Source of the DNA: XYC2-FULL-41-22 sp041666465
Lineage (GTDB): Bacteria > Patescibacteriota > Gracilibacteria > UBA1369 > UBA12470
Direction of reading: 5' to 3'
Assembly (NCBI GenBank): GCA_041666465.1
Contig: JBAYGX010000093.1
Span: 1-6,041, forward strand
Length of the DNA: 6,041 nucleotides
In this document: piece by piece, positions 5,092 through 6,041 of the stretch
Layout of the letters: every line of letters starts with the position of its first letter
How positions within the stretch are numbered: the stretch's first letter is position 1
Made by a program: the position numbers and the translations under genes
The notes under the pieces: generated by a model
What the model saw: the letters and a program-made list of their open reading frames with translations, nothing else
Told to the model about the DNA's origin: nothing
Databases searched by the model: none

Positions 5092-5267
5092 GTGTTTGAA
5101 TTAATTTTAGTAATGATAAGTGAACCTCGGAGATATTCGACTGTAAATTTATCTCCAATTGAAAAACCACCCAATTTGGTTATTAGGTGGTTTGCTATAA
5201 CTATTTTTGGGGCTGATCGTCTATTAGGCCATCTGTTTTGGTAGGAAACTGTCATTAATCTTTTCAT
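5088..5267 (-). CDS. SymE/AbrB-like small DNA-binding or toxin-type protein
   Basis: This 59-residue frame sits exactly between its neighbours: its ATG overlaps the TGA of the ArdC-like gene and its TGA overlaps the ATG of the 222-residue gene, both as ATGA. The protein fits the SymE family pattern: MTVSYQNRWPNRRSAPKI (5-22), then helix NHLITKLGGF, then SIGDKFTVEY and RGSLIITKI. E. coli SymE, from memory, has LTVSYxxRYPDYxRxP and the same GFxxGxxxxVxxxxGxIxLT end. The swapped-hairpin AbrB-like fold of SymE is a nucleic-acid binder; SymE was described as an SOS-induced RNA-cleaving toxin and later as nucleoid-compacting. Here it lies in an operon instead of opposite an antisense RNA, so a DNA-binding role is likely. 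Confidence 0.75.
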   Translation of the reverse strand: MKRLMTVSYQNRWPNRRSAPKIVIANHLITKLGGFSIGDKFTVEYLRGSLIITKINSNT

Positions 5268-5587
5268 ACAGATTTTCTGTCACTGATTTTTTCGACCTGG
5301 CGATAGTAGAAGATAAAGCAATTTCGCTTAATCTTTTTTATCACATTGCCGTTGGCATCCTTAGTCTCAACAAAAGTATAACTTCGAATAGCTTTCTCAC
5401 CTTTGCGAACTTTGAATCCCAACTTCAACCAGGAATGAAAGGTACGAGCATTGTGAAATGGATCATAGTTTTTTAATTCTGATTTCCCCCAACGCTTCTC
5501 AATAGCTTCCTCGACCATAGACTTTGTTGCTTCCGATCCAGTATATGAACTGACTGGACCATTTATAACTTCAGATATGCTCTTCAT
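5264..5587 (-). CDS. ArdC N-terminal-domain-like protein, stand-alone
   Basis: The 107-residue product resembles the ssDNA-binding N-terminal domain of plasmid antirestriction protein ArdC. The block NARTFHSWLKLGFKVRKGEKAI (46-67) is followed by SYTFVETKD and an aromatic strand FIFYYRQVEK (91-100). Typical ArdC proteins are about 300 residues with a C-terminal metalloprotease (HExxH) domain; that part is absent, so this is either a truncated or a single-domain version. The neat ATGA junction with the next gene argues for a deliberate short form. I chose ATG at 5587 over an in-frame TTG at 5626 because the extra 13 residues are unlike the domain. No clear SD; the best upstream -10 is TATAAC (minus strand, about 5636-5641) with a poor -35. 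Confidence 0.7.
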   Translation of the reverse strand: MKSISEVINGPVSSYTGSEATKSMVEEAIEKRWGKSELKNYDPFHNARTFHSWLKLGFKVRKGEKAIRSYTFVETKDANGNVIKKIKRNCFIFYYRQVEKISDRKSV

Positions 5588-5693
5588 GATAATAAATAAT
5601 AATTTGCATGAGGACTGGTCACACAAGAAGCGTTGTTATAATAATTGTTGCTTCATACAAATAGTTTTAAAAATTATTTAATTAGGTATTTAA

Positions 5694-5880
5694 AATAGTG
5701 AAGGTGGGGAGTTGTCGATTTGTGGATGTTTAGGATTGGCTGAATGTGGTGAAACGTACCCTTCTGTGTCCGCTAAACTTATTTTCAATTTAGGCTTAGG
5801 GGTTGTTTGGAATATTTTTGCCTCCAAAAATCAAGAACGCTCAAAAATTCCACCGGAAAAATTTAGAAAATGGCTTTAAA
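5694..5880 (+). pseudogene. Possible gene remnant, start-less open frame
   Basis: A frame of 61 codons stays open from just after a TAA at 5691 to TAA at 5878-5880. It contains no ATG, and no SD precedes a usable alternative start. The end reads like real protein: AKLIFNLGLGVVWNIF, then SKNQERSKIPPEKFRKWL, a hydrophobic stretch followed by a basic tail. An earlier CGCLGLAEC segment might be a metal knuckle. I cannot assign a family. It could be the degraded end of a gene or a chance open frame. Confidence 0.25.
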
Positions 5881-5958
5881 TAAGGCCTAGTTTTAATAGT
5901 TGCAGTATTCAATAACGAGGTGGTAATATGTAAGTACAACTTTATAGGCGATCTAAAC

Positions 5959-5974
5959 CAGTAAGCAATTACTG
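5959..5974. other. Hairpin with GCAA tetraloop
   Basis: CAGTAA (5959-5964) and TTACTG (5969-5974) pair perfectly around GCAA, a GNRA-type loop when read on the + strand. It lies 13 bases before the larger hairpin at 5988-6032, so both may belong to one structured RNA that continues past the window. Confidence 0.5.
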
Positions 5975-5987
5975 ACATGATTCAAGA

Positions 5988-6032
5988 CCAGACACGGGCA
6001 AGAAACCTATCATATAGGACTGCCGTGTCTGG
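5988..6032. other. Long hairpin at the window end
   Basis: CCAGACACGG (5988-5997) and CCGTGTCTGG (6023-6032) are a perfect 10-bp inverted repeat, extendable inward by CA/TG pairs with a bulged G. Inside it CCTAT (6006-6010) pairs with ATAGG (6014-6018). No T-run follows on + before the window ends. It may be part of a structured RNA, a recombination site or a terminator whose T-run is outside view. Confidence 0.6.
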
Positions 6033-6041
6033 CCGTATCTC

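Larger units (their letters stand above)
5627..6041. other. Right-end region without an intact gene
   Basis: No reading frame with a credible start was found on either strand. The first part (5627-5700) is AT-rich and should hold the promoter of the minus-strand operon. The middle holds the start-less frame at 5694-5880. The last 80 bases hold two well-formed hairpins. I see no tRNA, CRISPR repeat or transposase end. Confidence 0.5.

Noticed and set aside
5162..5193. Terminator-like inverted repeat AAACCACC/GGTGGTTT with a T-run on the minus strand
   Set aside because: It lies inside the SymE-like coding frame, between genes joined by ATGA overlaps, where termination would cut the operon. 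Coding pressure for the residues around positions 26-36 may explain it; an attenuator role is possible but unsupported.
5588..5626. N-terminal extension of the ArdC-like gene from a TTG
   Set aside because: The 13 added residues do not resemble the domain, and ATG at 5587 gives a normal start.
1..6041. CRISPR array expected beside csx3
   Set aside because: No regularly spaced repeat of 20-40 bases was found on reading the window; csx3 stands without one here.

Overview
The window looks like an accessory region of a small-genome, AT-rich bacterium, most plausibly Candidate Phyla Radiation (Patescibacteria). The reasons are the low-GC background (17 of 60 bases are G or C at 841-900), short intergenic gaps, AT-rich genes that mostly lack a Shine-Dalgarno (SD) site, a TrmB-type regulator of the kind common in that group, and TGA used as a stop (so not the TGA=Gly lineages). 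Lineage assignment is inference; no rRNA or tRNA gene is present.

Left part (1-2222): a P-loop NTPase-like gene on + (59-820) converges, one base apart, on a two-gene minus-strand operon encoding a TrmB-family regulator (1455-2222) and an HD phosphohydrolase of the RelA/SpoT/MESH1 type (822-1451). The P-loop protein resembles, from memory, the ATPase-like domain that is fused to the ring nuclease Csx3 in some cyanobacteria.

Centre (2223-4080): divergent promoters separate the TrmB operon from a strikingly GC-rich two-gene unit on +: csx3 (2526-2831) and an unrecognised protein with two cysteine clusters of zinc-ribbon type (3136-3942). A near-consensus promoter with a TTGACA -35 starts the unit. 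Each gene has the same layout upstream: an identical 14-base boxA-like element, a long stem-loop, a similar SD-proximal segment, then a strong SD and a GC-rich reading frame. Between the two genes, at 2889-2945, lies a complete type III hammerhead ribozyme with every core base present, predicted to cut after C2897 and split the transcript. A pseudoknot-capable 3' UTR and a strong terminator (4042-4080) end the unit.

Right part (4081-6041): a minus-strand operon of mobile-element flavour carries an ArdC N-terminal-domain-like protein (5264-5587), a 59-residue SymE/AbrB-like protein (5088-5267), a phage-type putative recombination protein (4423-5091) and a 76-residue protein (4171-4401) resembling the tail of its neighbour, followed by a terminator at 4112-4152. 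The first three genes are joined by two 4-base ATGA stop/start overlaps. From 5627 to 6041 there is no convincing intact gene: a start-less open frame (5694-5880) and two hairpins (5959-5974, 5988-6032).

Working picture (inference): Csx3 (nucleotide second-messenger/RNA nuclease family), its P-loop partner, an HD nucleotide hydrolase and a DNA-binding regulator sit together with no CRISPR array or effector in view. This suggests a stand-alone signalling or defence-related locus whose csx3 message is processed by a ribozyme.
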